Positions 12,557 through 23,799 of a stretch of 64,000 nucleotides of DNA are shown piece after piece (position 1 is the first letter of the stretch; each line of letters starts with the position of its first letter). The translations under genes were made by a program, and so were the position numbers. The DNA comes from Craterostigma plantagineum (Eukaryota; Streptophyta; Magnoliopsida; Lamiales; Linderniaceae), in assembly GCA_027422505.1 (NCBI GenBank), contig JAPQWV010000633.1:62001-126000 (forward strand). The letters run 5' to 3'. The notes beneath the pieces were generated by a model. That model ran no database searches. It was not told the origin of the DNA and saw nothing but the letters and a program-made list of their open reading frames with translations.

Positions 12557-13515
12557 TAAGAAAATAATTAAATAAGCAGAGTGTTATTACCAAGGTAGAA
12601 AAGATGTAATGAAACTGTATGATTATAGACTAAATAGAGGGAAGACAGTTCTTGGCAAGAAGACAAATTGATTGAAGACAGAGAAAGATAACTAACAAAT
12701 AGCACCTGAAAAATATGAAACTGAAAACGACATAATGTAACCACCAGCATAAACACTTCTCCTCAGCTGCCATCTCCTCACTTTTACGCCTGAGACTGAA
12801 CCATTTTCTTACTCAGCTTAAACGTGAGTGGAACTAACAAATACAAATCACAGAGAGCACGTGTTGGATTGAACTAAAAGAAAAAAAGAATCACATTATC
12901 AATTCAATTTTCAGCTTAAATTAGTGGAATTAAGAAATACAAATCACAGAGAAAAAAAGCACCTGATGGATTGAGCGAAGAGCATCAACAGAACTCGAAG
13001 ATCGTAGAAGCTTTCCCTTTTGTTTTATTATTCGATAAACCCTAACCTCTTGAATTGGAGGTCCGTTCATCCTGCCATTTCGTTACTCTAATCGATATCC
13101 TAAACGATGTTTCGTCTTCATGTATGAGAGAAGAGTATATCGTGTATGAGGGCCTCATCGAAGATTTACTTTGTTTCATATATGCATTACCTGCCATATG
13201 ATTGGTACGAAGTGACTCTTTCTCGCGGCAGATGTCTCGTCATCCATATTACCCAATCCACTCGAAGTAAAGTTCAAGTTCCCATCGATTTAGATTTCAA
13301 TGGCGCATTTGCAGTTTGCATCGAACAAAGCCTCCGCTCGCCTTGCTTTGGCTACAGTTTGGTACTTCGCGTCTTAGCACTCTCTTCTCTCATTTTCAGT
13401 TCGAATCAAAAGAAGTCCCGCCATTAATCTCCCAATAATGGACCACTTAGTAGCAGCAACTTGAATATATAACACTGGGCAAGGAATCACATAGATGAAA
13501 AGCAGCATAACAGAC

Positions 13516-13700
13516 CTTTTTGGTGCAATTAACTCTGCTTCAAGGGCATCGACGCGGTAAACAGCAGCATTCAACAGCTCTTCTTTGTCATATGGCATCT
13601 GAGATGGCTTCTCTTGAGAGTATTTACCTTCTCTTCGAGCTCGCCGAGCCTCTTCATGACCGAAGAGAAGAGCTCTGCCTCCATGAATGATGGTGTTGGA
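13516..13700 (-). pseudogene. Fragment of SEC14-like phosphatidylinositol transfer protein (C-terminal exon)
   Basis: The minus strand encodes VMKRLGELEEKVNTL, then EKPSQMPYDKEELLNAAVYRV and DALEAELIA. This is the conserved coiled C-terminal region of plant Sec14p-nodulin proteins (usually ...ELEEKV... PPEKEEMLNAALSRVDALEQELSATKKAL). The two halves are in different frames, equivalent to one missing base near 13622. The exon ends at a GT donor (13515). Nothing of the CRAL-TRIO lipid-binding domain is present nearby, so this is an isolated fragment. Confidence 0.6.
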
Positions 13701-14161
13701 GATGGAGGTCTGAATTCTTCCTTAGGTGCTCAAAGAAAAATTCTTGGACAAGTTCTTGCTGAGATATCGATGCATTTTCATGGAGTTTCTGAAAAATCGG
13801 GATAGCAGAGACTCTTAATCTTGGACTCTTTATCTTCCTTCTTTCATGAATTTACAATGTATTGCGGTTTTCTAAAATGTATCCCAAACCGATCATAAAA
13901 ATCTTAACCCGATAGATTGCGGTTTGCTTATATGCGGTTGGATTGGGGCGGTTTTCGCGGTTTTAATATTATTTTTATCATACATAGAGCATTTTGCATA
14001 GTCCATAATGAGTAAAAAGCCTTCAAAAGCTCAATCTTCATCATAAAACTACTTTAAGGAAAAACCCGGAGAGAGCAAGGTAAATCATCTAATATCTTTA
14101 AGGTTCAAAGGAGAACTACTGAAATGCACACTGCTTCTCGATATAAACTCAAAGCCACTAC

Positions 14162-14229
14162 CTGATAGTTAATTCTGAATCGTCCAAGAAGGCGGCAAAA
14201 CTCATGGTAGTTATCATGGTCACCAAGAC
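14162..14229 (-). pseudogene. Isolated exon of exportin-7 (XPO7)-like karyopherin
   Basis: A 68-bp segment with AG and GT borders encodes GLGDHDNYHEFCRLLGRFRI followed by NYQ. This is a signature stretch of exportin-7/RanBP16-type importin-beta proteins (canonical: DHDNYHEFCRLLGRFRVNYQ). No neighbouring exportin exons could be recognised on either side, so this is a single captured or stranded exon. Confidence 0.55.
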
Positions 14230-14858
14230 CTAACAAACGCGCATGCTTGTTATTTTGAATAATATTACTTCTTATACAAACAACTGAATCAAAAGCATTA
14301 GATAGCAATAACCTCATCCAAAATTAACAGTACTAATATAGTTCATTCATATTAAAGCCAGATGAAGCCTGTATGACTGCCATACACATTCAAAAGGACG
14401 TCCGTCACATTCACAACTCTTAATTCTTGTGCCAACGAATCTGATATTGGCAAGCGAACACGTCCATAAAGCTGCATGACTGCCATCCACATACAAAGTA
14501 TCGATTGGACTCCGTGTCCTCTTTATTATCGAACTCAATGCACATACAAACGGCACTCATCCATGTAGGTCTAATATTGACTCAAGTCGTGTGTGGGAAG
14601 AAAAGCGGTGGTTTGGGTACGCAGAGAGGAGGAGGTAGGTGGCAGAGAGCTTCGAGTGGATTGTTTGGCTGTTTGGTAGGCGAGCGAACATTTAGGCTCT
14701 TCGATTGCCTTTGATGGGCTGAGGAATCGATTCGATTGTACGAATGTGTATATGACCTACTATTAATCTCAGACCTGTTCGTTTTCCGTGTATAACATTA
14801 AGAGACGATATATGGCCATGCAGTTCTGACATAGAAGATCAAGACATCACAAATCAAC

Positions 14859-14959
14859 CTGGTCAGAAGTTGTGAATCCCCTAACCGTTCGCCGCCGACT
14901 ACAGCAATTCCTCTATCGCCAGCGGTTGCAAGATCACAGCCTAATGAATCTACGTAGCC
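14859..14959 (-). pseudogene. Unidentified spliced-looking exon
   Basis: A 101-bp open segment is flanked by an AG acceptor and a GT donor on the minus strand and encodes GYVDSLGCDLATAGDRGIAV followed by VGGERLGDSQLLTR. The sequence looks protein-like and has no stop, but I do not recognise the family. It lies in the fragment mosaic and has no visible partner exons. Confidence 0.3.
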
Positions 14960-15552
14960 CTAAGATTTCAAAGTACTAAAGGCAAACAGTTTGAAGATGT
15001 AATCTATACCAAAGCAATTCAGAAACGACGCTATGTTAGGAGCCTTGAATCGATGAGCGTCTGTCATACAAGAGAAAGGTAAACATTACAAACCTTCGTT
15101 TTCTGAGAGGTAAACTGTTGTGCCGTCTTAAAATTCAACAGGTTCATTACACCAATCTGTAAAAAAACAACCACGCGATAATCGAAAACCCAATCAAACT
15201 AAGCACTTACTCACCGCAGGGCGCAGGCTGATGAACATTGAGCACACAAATTATCTTCATAAAGCGGCTTAGAAATTTCTAACTGCATGCATAAGGATTA
15301 CAACCTTCGTCCCTCGATAGTTTTTGTAAGAACCAAAACATGCGAAAATATTCCAAAGGCTTACATCGAGGAGAGTTGTACGGAGTCTCTAAAAAATCTT
15401 CAATGGTCATACATTTGCCCTTAAAAAATTGCCTGTTGATAATAACCTGAAGTCATCGTTTGCTTCCATCTTTTGCCAAAGTATTGTGCTTACTGTTCAA
15501 TATATTATCATCTTGTAGACGTCAATCACAGTTCATCAATGCATTTGTGTAG

Positions 15553-15653
15553 GTGTGCATGATTCGTTCTGGACACACGCATGTGATGTTGATAGGATGA
15601 ATCAGATACTGAGGCAGAAGTTCGTTGATCTTTATAATATGCCAATACTCGAA
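15553..15653 (+). pseudogene. Exon fragment of phage-type (RpoT) RNA polymerase C-terminus
   Basis: After a TGTAG acceptor, the plus strand encodes [19 protein letters not shown], then [14 protein letters not shown]. This is the C-terminal motif of single-subunit T7-like organellar RNA polymerases (RpoTm/RpoTp), and the HDSFWTHA block contains the conserved His-Asp near the active site. The last exon of the family (ending in ...FN) is not found downstream; the sequence runs straight into the AT-rich tandem repeat. It is opposite in orientation to the other fragments nearby. Confidence 0.65.
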
Positions 15654-15695
15654 GTTCATCAGCCCCTAAGATCACAGCCACAATGGAATTTGAAC

Positions 15696-18037
15696 GTAAA
15701 GCCGCTACTTTACCTTCTTAATTGTCCGAATTTACCTGTAGTCATACACCCCGCAATCTTAAATGTTGAGTCCCGCAATTTGTAGTTGTAGCGCACTCAT
15801 TAAGCTCGAATCTAGGCGCATTCTTACATTCATGTATGCAGTCATAATTGATACACAGGAAACTGTCATACACCATGTAATTCATATCTGGATGAAGCTC
15901 CAAAGTCACAGAAGTCGTTTTGTTATATTCTTGAGTGCAGTCTTACACTTCGGAAGTATTCACCACTTCACGAAATTCACCGCAGTCTTTCGCCGGCATA
16001 ATTGAACATTTGCCTCTACGGGTGGCAGCAGCCATACAGCTTCACTGACGTCGTGCTTGAATGGGTATCCTCCTAGTCCCAAACATACGTTGTTTCACGA
16101 CTCGTTATATTATGTGACATGGTACTATGTTATGTTATATTATGTTATATTACTCGTAATATATGTTTTATAGTATAACGTTTTTATATTTTATTATATT
16201 ATATCACGTTATATTATAGTATCTTGTACTATATCTTATTATATTATACTATGTTTTATCGTGTTACATTACTATTTTAAACTATATTATATAATACTAT
16301 TATATATATGTTATATACAATATTTTGTACTATATTATATTATACTACAATATCTTATATTATTATTTATATGTTGTAATATATTACGATTATTATTTAT
16401 TACGTTATATTATATTGTATTATTTTCATCCCGTGCTTCTTCGATCCTCGGCCATATGTCCTATTCAAGCTCTCCCTTGGTTGGGAAAGGCGGGCGGAGC
16501 TGTGGATGCTGAGTCCTTTTCTTTCTCTTCGGAAAGGATTCACTATCTCTATCCCGAAGTCACTATTTTCACCAGTGAGTACTGAAACTCTTTTTTACTC
16601 CAAACTGCCTCGAACCAATATAGTATTTTATTTTACCTTATATAATATTATGTTATCTTATTGTATATAATATAATATAATACAAATATTAAATTATATT
16701 ACTTTATAGTAGATCATATCATGTTAAAATATATTATTTGCAGTTATAAGCGATACATAGGGAACTGTCATACACCACGTAATTCATACGCGAATGAAGC
16801 TCGTAAAGTCACGGGAGTCGTATTCTTATATCTCTGAGTTCTGACACTTGTGGAAGTCTTCATACATTACGAAATTCACTGCAGTCTTACACTTCCGTAA
16901 AGCGGCTGCTTTACCTTCTTAATTTGCCCGAATTTACTGGTAGTCATACACCTCGCAATCTTAAATGTTGAATCTCGCAATTTGTTGTTGTAGCGCACTC
17001 ATTAAGCTCGAACCTAGGCGCATTCTTACATTCATATATGCAGTCATAATTGATACAGAGGGGACTGTCATACACCATGTAATTCATATCTGGATGAAAC
17101 TCCTAAAGTCACAGAAGTCGTTTTCTTAGATTCCTGAGTGCAGTCTTACACTTCGGAAGTATTCACACTTTACGAAATTCACTGCAGTCTTTCACCGGCA
17201 TTTGAACATTTGCCTCTACGGGTGGCAGCAGCCATACAGCTTCACTGTCGTCGTGCCTTGAATAAGGGTATCCTCCTAGTCCCAAACATACGTTGTTTTC
17301 ACGGCTCGCTATATTATGTGACATGGTATTATGTTATGTTATATTATGTTATATTACTCGTAATATATTGTTTTATAGTATAATGTTTTATATTTATTAT
17401 ATTATATCACGTTATATTATATATCGTGTACTATATTTATTATATTATACTATATTTTATCGTGTTACAATACTATTTTAAACTATATTATAGCGTATTA
17501 AATTATATTATATAATACTATTATATATATGTTATATACAATACTTTGTAGTATATATATATTATACTACAATATCTTATATTATATTATTTTATATGTT
17601 GTAATATATTATGTTATTATTTTATTATGTTATATTATATATGTATTATTATATGTAATATTTTATTTTACCTTATATAAACACTATTTTAAACTATATT
17701 AATTATACTATTATATATATATGTACAATATTTATATATTATATTATACTAAATTATATTATTATATATGTTGTATATATATTATGTTCTTATATTATTA
17801 TGTTATATATATATTGTATTAATATATGTAGTATTTTATATTTACCTTATATAATATTATGTTATTTATTTTATATAATATAACATAATACAATATTAAA
17901 TTATATTACTTTATAGTAGATCATATCATGTTAAAATTATATTATTTGCATTCATAAGTGATACATAGGAAACTGTCATACACCACGTAATTCATACGTG
18001 AAGTGAATGAAGCTCGTAAAGTCACGGGAGTCATTCT
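15696..18037. repeat. Tandem duplication of about 1.2 kb with AT-rich core
   Basis: A unit beginning GTAAAGC(C/G)GCT at 15696 recurs at 16897, and the unit end (GAATGAAGCTCGTAAAGTCACGGGAGTC) recurs near 16793 and 18006, so two direct copies lie about 1.2 kb apart. Within each unit a subsequence starting GATACA(C/T)AGG and containing ACTGTCATACACCA recurs, an internal older duplication. The middle of each unit is nearly pure A/T made of TATTATA-type words. A 190-bp insert near 16430-16610 is present only in the first copy. Copies differ by scattered substitutions and small indels. No reading frame survives. Confidence 0.85.
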
Positions 18038-18224
18038 ATTACAATACAACATAATAATACAAAATAACTCAGGAGTCGCCCAGTTGAGCAGTCATACAAA
18101 ATTAACGATATTAGCATAATCATACAAAATACACATGAAGTGGGGGATGCCTGCGAGGCGTAAGTACATGAACAATTGTATTTCAAGAACAAACTTGTAA
18201 ATGAAAAAAAATAAGAAATTGCAC

Positions 18225-18413
18225 CTCTGCTTGCTTTTCGTCGAATCTGTCTGGCAGCATGACAATGGTTGCGACTGCATCTGCAAGAGGGGAGATATCT
18301 ACCTTCCTGCATATTTCTACAGAACCCTGGCGCTTGCTTATACATAACAACTCAGTCACTGCTTTCTTGTGACGGTTCACACAGGCATACAATGAGGCTC
18401 TGTCCCTGCGCAT
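18225..18413 (-). pseudogene. Unidentified protein-like exon fragment
   Basis: The minus strand is open and encodes RDRASLYACVNRHKKAVTEL and later EICRKVDISPLADAVATIVM, LPDRFDEKQAEV. Composition is protein-like, with no low complexity. I cannot assign it to a family. It sits just downstream of the HSP90 fragment on the same strand but does not match HSP90. Confidence 0.3.
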
Positions 18414-18652
18414 AGCCAGATTTTAGTCGATTGCCATAGAAGAGTATGTCACGAAAAAATATACTATTTTTAACGTGAGTTTTCCTTTGGGTCAACTTTC
18501 TTTGTTTCATTTGTTAGTTTCCAGTCCCAATATATCTCTGTCTTGGTCTCTTAGTTTTCTTTTTCTCCCTTGCAAGAAAAAGGGAAAGAATCAATTTCGC
18601 ACTAATATCTACTTCTTGGAGGAACTAAAAAAATTTAAGAAGAGCGTTTTAC

Positions 18653-18902
18653 CTCTGGTATTTCCTCACCCTCTTTGGGTTCTTCCTCTCCTTCAACCTA
18701 CGAAACAATGAACGGCAACACTTAGTTTTGCAACAATCAAAAGCGAGACTCAATTACTTCTCACAAATTACTTAAAAAATTCTAACCTCGACGGTCTTCG
18801 ATTTCTCTTGCCACGCATAAATTGGGAATGAAACGAATTGCGAGTAGTTCTTCACCGAGCTCTGAATCTTAATTGGCTCTGAGTACTCATACTTATCGTC
18901 TC
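18653..18902 (-). pseudogene. Fragment of organellar HSP90 (HSP90-5/-6 type), two exons
   Basis: Exon 18787-18902 encodes GDDKYEYSEPIKIQ, then VKNYSQFVSFPIYAWQEKS, the end of the N-terminal ATPase domain of plastid/mitochondrial HSP90. Exon 18653-18697 continues in frame with VEGEEEPKEGEEIPE, the charged linker. Both keep GT-AG borders. The ATP-binding motifs and the whole middle domain are missing on either side, so it is an intron-bearing genomic fragment, not a retrocopy. Confidence 0.7.
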
Positions 18903-19187
18903 CTGTTAAGGAAAGAAAAAGCGAAAATGTAACACATGTTGTAAAAAAGAAGAAGACGACACATCATTTGGACAATACGAAGAAGACAAGTTCAAACAAT
19001 TCGAATCGACGTTCTCACTTGGTCTGAGAAGACTAATCGACCAAAAGAGATGAGTTCTATCGCCGCCGTGGTCTACGATTGACAGCGCCTTGGATTTGGA
19101 AGTCGCCCGCGAGAGGATCACAAGAAGAAAAGTACCATAAATCAAAGAAAAAAAAGGCAACCAATAAGAGAATTGATTGAAAAAAGA

Positions 19188-20151
19188 TGGCTTTGAGGTC
19201 CCTGTGCAAAACAAAGTTGGAATGCAGATAGTCAACTGCGAGTAGCAGTTGCGTGAACCACTTTTAGCGTCTGCAAGTTTTACATTAGACAACCTTGTTA
19301 ACCACAAAAGTGAAAGCATATAGTTGATAAATAAAATGTGAGAAAGAAATGAAAGTGAACCTCCTCGGGGAAGTGTTGGCCATTGGATTTCTTCATCAGT
19401 TCGCCTCTGTTAATGATCGATTCTCACAGTAAATTAGGCTGAAGAAATGAAACTATGACAATGTTTATACATTTCCCATTCAAGTAACACATGTCACCGC
19501 CCTCGCGGTAGCCCGTAACTATGCAAACATAGCAGCCCTGTTTTGGCATTAGGTACAAAGATGAACCACAAGTGACGTATTAGTTCATATCAAGCAAAAG
19601 CAATACTAAAACATGGAAGCTTAGTGTTACCTTTTCAACCCAAGCTTCTTTAAACTCAACAATGTCAGGATGCTTAATCTTAGCTATTATTGTCATCTGC
19701 ACATTTATCATAATTTACTCGAAAAACATAATAAAGAGATTTAAGTATAACACTGGTCACTGACTGCAAAATCCCATGTTAGGTCACATTCTTTCATAAA
19801 AATTCTAAAGATGAGTGACAAGAATACTCGGGGAAATGCTGAATATCAGACAGATTCTTCTCATAAGGTTCCATCTCTTTGCTTAAATTGATAAGTAGGT
19901 GTACCTCTTGATAAGCTGATCTACGACATTTTCAGTTTGCCGAGCCAAGCGAATCTTCTGCCCCTCCCTACATACCTGAATTTTCACAACCCAAAACCAA
20001 AACATAAGATAGCAAAAAACCAATCTTCAATAAATAAATAAAAAGATCCTCACTGTTTCTTTTCCAGCTTATGGTTGACCAAAATGGCTGCACCAAAGGC
20101 GCCACGGCCAATCTGCTCAATGATCTCATACTGATCCATTCTGGACTCCAT
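19188..20151 (-). pseudogene. 5' half of a NIMA-related (NEK) kinase gene, truncated at the catalytic loop
   Basis: Six exons are recognisable from 20151 leftward. They encode [20 protein letters not shown] with the glycine loop and [12 protein letters not shown] (exon to 20054), KIRLARQTE (19905-19975), MTIIAKIKHPDIVEFKEAW (19631-19696), GCYVCIVTGYREGGDM (19491-19537), ELMKKSNGQHFPEE (near 19365-19408), and KWFTQLLLAVDYLHSNFVLH RDLK (near 19190-19275). Plant NEK kinases continue with CSNIFL and DFGLA, but here similarity stops right after HRDLK with no donor site. Frame slips of one base occur in the second and last exons (for example between QTEN and CRRSAYQE). Without the DFG and C-lobe it cannot be a working kinase. 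Confidence 0.75.
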
Positions 20152-20460
20152 CGTTGACCTATCTTAAAACCCACAAAAGAAAAACACTGTTTTTCCATTG
20201 GAAGTTTTCAATTAGGCCACAAAGATATTCTCAGGGACATACCAGGTATTTGATGTTTTCCTCGATTGTACAACTCCTTCGAAGGGCTGCTCTCTCCGAT
20301 ACGCCAAGTGCAATCGAGGAACGATTATTTGGCTGCTCTCTCCTCATTTCAAAACAGCTATTGACTGTTCTCTCCTTCGATGCAGAAACATCACAAAGAC
20401 TCGAGCTTTTATTGCTTGCGATGTCTGAAGCAACGCTCATCAGCTGACATAACACTACAA

Positions 20461-20716
20461 ATACCGCAAAACCATAGCCAAGGTAAATGCATAGTCTATG
20501 ATAACTATGACCGAAAAATCAAGCTATTCAATATTTGGATTGGATTTCATAATTAAAAGTTAAGGAGATTTGCCCAACCCCAAGCTTGATTTAGAATTCT
20601 TATTGATGAGATAAAAGTTGACTTGAACTAATTTTGATACAGAACCATAGCCAAGGTTATTTTGTCCAAAACCATAGCCAAGGTTATGATTTAGATTTGC
20701 CCAAAACCATAGCCAA
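20461..20716. repeat. Short direct repeats at the truncated LTR junction
   Basis: The 13-mer ACCATAGCCAAGG occurs four times: 20471-20483, 20644-20656, 20671-20683 and 20706-20718. The second and fourth copies are followed by the same GGTTATTTTGTCC that begins the truncated LTR, making a 23-bp direct repeat 62 bp apart. This looks like a repair scar at the breakpoint. Confidence 0.75.
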
Positions 20717-21246
20717 GGTTATTTTGTCCTTTCTTTTCTTCTTTTCCCCCCTCCCATCTCTCCCATGTTCTCTCCTCTTTCTTCTCTATTTCCTTTAAAT
20801 TGTTGGTTGTTTTGTCCTCTTACCATTATAGAGATGCTTGGAGGTGGCTTGGATAGATCTTGTCTCCATGCTCACATAGAGATGGATGGAGGTACATTTA
20901 TTAAATAAAGGATCTTGTTTTATTTACCACACTCACATGGAGGTGAATTGAAATTATTTTATTTATTTTATTATTTTTTTCCTTACTTAATTTCAGCCAT
21001 AATAATTTTATTATTATTATATTTTATATTATTGGGCCAAAATTCCTAACATCTAATCTATCTCTCCCATACTTGGGCCATTATTCTCCATTTGGCCCAT
21101 AATTATTTCGGCCCTTTTAAATTCATCGGGTCCAATTCTAAATTCTTTGCTCGACACGGAAAGAAATCGGTGTATGTTCGAAATCGACTTCACACATTCC
21201 GAATATTATTGAAATAATCCCGTATTAAATTTTTACGGGTATTACA
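20717..21246 (-). repeat. 3' LTR, truncated
   Basis: This is near-identical to 26791-27323. In element orientation it starts TGTAATACCCGTAAAAATTT at 21246 and is cut off after 530 bp; about 2.08 kb of LTR is missing. Confidence 0.9.
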
Positions 21247-21261
21247 TTCTCCCCCCTTACA
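21247..21261 (-). other. Polypurine tract
   Basis: On the minus strand TGTAAGGGGGGAGAA directly abuts the TG that opens the 3' LTR, the expected position for plus-strand priming. Confidence 0.85.
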
Positions 21262-21449
21262 AGAATTTCGTCCCCGAAATCACATCTAAAGAAATAATTC
21301 GGGATAACGATTCTTCATATCATCTTCTCGCTCCCACGTGGCTTCTTCAATCGCTTGGCTTCGCCACAGTACTTTGACTAACGGAATATTTTTATTCCGA
21401 AGTCGCTTCACTTCGCGCACTAAGATTTCAACTGGCTCCTCTTCGTAGC

Positions 21450-22890
21450 TCAGGTCCGGCTTGAGTTGCTGGTGAAGTGTTCGCTTCCTAGTACATGATT
21501 CGGGTTCGTAACGTGTAATGTTGATACGTGAAATACGTCGTGGACTTGGGCTAACGAGGCTGGTAACTCCAGTTGATATGCAACTTCCTCGACTCTCTTA
21601 AGGATTTGGAAAGGACCAATGTACCTCGGACTGAGCTTGCCCTTCTTTCCGAATCTTTTCACGCCTCTCATAGGAGATATCTTCAAGAACACCCGATCGC
21701 CTTCCGAGAACTCTAGTGGCCTTCGTCGTTGATCAGCATAGCTCTTCTGACGACTTTGGGCTGTTTGCATCCTCTCCCGGAATTTTCCCACAGCTTTAGT
21801 CATTTCACGAATCATTGCAGGGCCCAACAACGCTTTCTCGCCGATTTTATTCCAATGAATTGGGGATCGACATTTACGCTCGTTCAAGGCTTCGTAAGGC
21901 TCAATCCCGATCGTGGCTTGATAGTTGTTGTTATAGGAAAACTTTATTAGTGGAAGGTATTTGCTCTGCCTGAAAATCCAGGTTGCACGTTCTCAACATA
22001 TCTTCGAGCGTCTGGATTGTTCTCTCAAGCTGTTCGTACGTCTGAGAGTGATATGCCGTGTTGAAGGATAGTTTCGTCCTCATGGTCTTTCGTAATCTCA
22101 CCCAGAATTGGGACAGAAATCTCGAATCCCGATCTGAGACGATTAAAATCGGGATCCCAAGGAGTCTCACAATTTCTTTTATGTACAACTCTGCGTACTT
22201 CTCCATGGAACAAGTTTGATTGATTGGTAGGAAATGGGTTGATTTAGTCAATTTGTCGACGATCACCCAGACTGCATCATGGCCCTTTACGTTTTTTTTT
22301 CCTCAAGAATTCGATATAATAATGTTGGCTTCAACGTTAACGCTGCTAGTTTTATTTCGATCTTTCCAAATTGATTATTTCCACTCCGAGTTGGCACAGG
22401 TTCGTATTCACTGATTTATGGCTCAAAGCTTCTGCGACTACGTTCGCTTTTCCTGGGTGATAATTTATTGCACAGTCGTGGTCTTTTGCTAACTCGAGCC
22501 ATCGTCTTTGCCTCATGTTTAACTCCTTCTGCGTGAAAAAGTACTTTGGGCTTTTATGATCTGTTAAGATCTCGCATCGTTCTCCGTATAGATAATGTCG
22601 CCAGATTTTCAGGGCAAACACCACTGTTGCGAGTTCCAAATCGTGTGTGGGGTAATTTTTCTCGTAGGATTTGAGCTGTCGGGAGGCATACGTAATTACC
22701 TTCCCGTTCTGCATCAACCCGCACCCCAAGCCATTTTTTTTTAGGCATCACTGTATACCCAAAATCTTTCCATACCACAGGGTATTGTAAGAACATGAAC
22801 TGTTGTCAGTCGTTTCTTCAACTCCTTGAAGTTTACTTCACAAGCTTCCGTTCACCTAAATGGAACGTTCTTCATAAGTTAAGTCTGGCT
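21450..22890 (-). pseudogene. Ty3/gypsy pol remnant: RT tail, RNase H, integrase
   Basis: From right to left on the minus strand: the end of reverse transcriptase (PFRWTEACEVNFKELKKRL, near 22850), RNase H ([49 protein letters not shown], near 22400-22730), the integrase core (IVDKLTKSTHFLP, VSDRDSRFLSQFW, NTAYHSQTYEQLERTIQ, near 21940-22266) and the integrase C-terminal region (KSYADQRRRPLEF, LSPRYIGPFQIL, VHDVFHVSTL, near 21460-21890). The pieces lie in different frames with stops between them. Catalytic Asp/Asp/Glu spacing of the integrase cannot be followed because of the breaks. The element cannot move by itself. Confidence 0.88.
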
Positions 22891-23724
22891 TTCTTCACCG
22901 TTATTGTCACGATGAGCAGGTGTCGTTGGATCCAAGATGGCGCGCGATCTAATGGTCAGGATTTGAAGGCTGAAGATTTAATTATGTTTTCAGGATATCG
23001 CGCAAAAAGATCGACGGCTGAGATGTTTAAGAAGTGAAAGAATCGATGGTGAATCGTGAGCGTTGGATCAAAAATCGGACGGATAGTAGTGAAGGTGCTA
23101 TTTCACTTACAGAGTCGCATGCGATTCTTGCTCTAACACGTAGAAATGCAATACCACGTGGCGACTTGTGGAGCGTTCAATCGGATAAAATGGACGGTGA
23201 AGATAGATTGCGAATTCATGCTTAAAAAGATTTCTATCTTATTAATGTCGGATTTCCAGTTCACTTTCTCGAGCATGTAACTTCTTTTAGAGTGAAAATC
23301 ATCGTGAGGTGAAAACGCGAGAGTTGTAGAAGAGATAGAGATCTGTAACTTTCGTGTTGTGATCAATAAGAAAGGAAGCTCGGTTGATCCATGGACATAG
23401 GTTGAAGTTCTGTCTTGTTTGTGCGTTAGTTCGCCGTACTAAATTCATTGATGTGACAGAGTCTACGCAGTGCATGTAAATACGGCATTGATTTAAACGT
23501 GAGCACAATTTCTTTGTCGTAATGGACATCAACATCTTTTTTCGAGATTTTGGATTGGATTTTTATGATAAAAGTCCAATGTGATTCTTCCTGTGCGTGA
23601 TCTCTGAAATCGAGATTACGACGCTCGAAGAAAAATCTGATGTCGAAATTTATGAAGTTTATCTTTATACGGCGTTCGAAGGAAACTCGAAATTAATCTT
23701 GCTTATCCTTCGCTTCACTCACGC

Positions 23725-23733
23725 CTATAAATA
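23725..23733 (+). promoter_or_regulatory. TATA box upstream of the 55-codon ORF
   Basis: CTATAAATA lies 67-75 bp upstream of the ATG at 23800, so a start near 23757 would give a leader of about 43 nt with no upstream ATG after that point. Confidence 0.5.
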
Positions 23734-23799
23734 GGTACTTGATGCACGCTATTTGCACCACAACACAATTCTTTCCAACCACATCATTTAATTTTCGTA

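Larger units (their letters stand above)
11931..20460. other. Mosaic of unrelated gene fragments (transduplication-like region)
   Basis: In 8.5 kb I find no complete gene, but at least five recognisable partial genes with their introns: NEK kinase, organellar HSP90, exportin-7 and SEC14-like on the minus strand and a phage-type RNA polymerase exon on the plus strand. There are also several unidentified spliced-looking exons and a large tandem duplication. Intron-bearing fragments of different genes side by side are the hallmark of capture by Helitrons or Pack-MULEs. I could not find convincing Helitron ends (5' TC, 3' CTRR with hairpin) or MULE terminal inverted repeats by eye, so the carrier is not identified. 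Serial segmental insertions are the alternative. Confidence 0.55.

Noticed and set aside
16261..17481. Open frames rich in Tyr/Ile/Leu in the tandem repeat
   Set aside because: They arise from TATTATA-type words and have no protein character.
11931..20460. Defined Helitron or MULE boundaries for the fragment mosaic
   Set aside because: I looked for 5' TC and 3' CTRR with a hairpin, and for long terminal inverted repeats, and found none convincing by eye; I therefore do not name an element.
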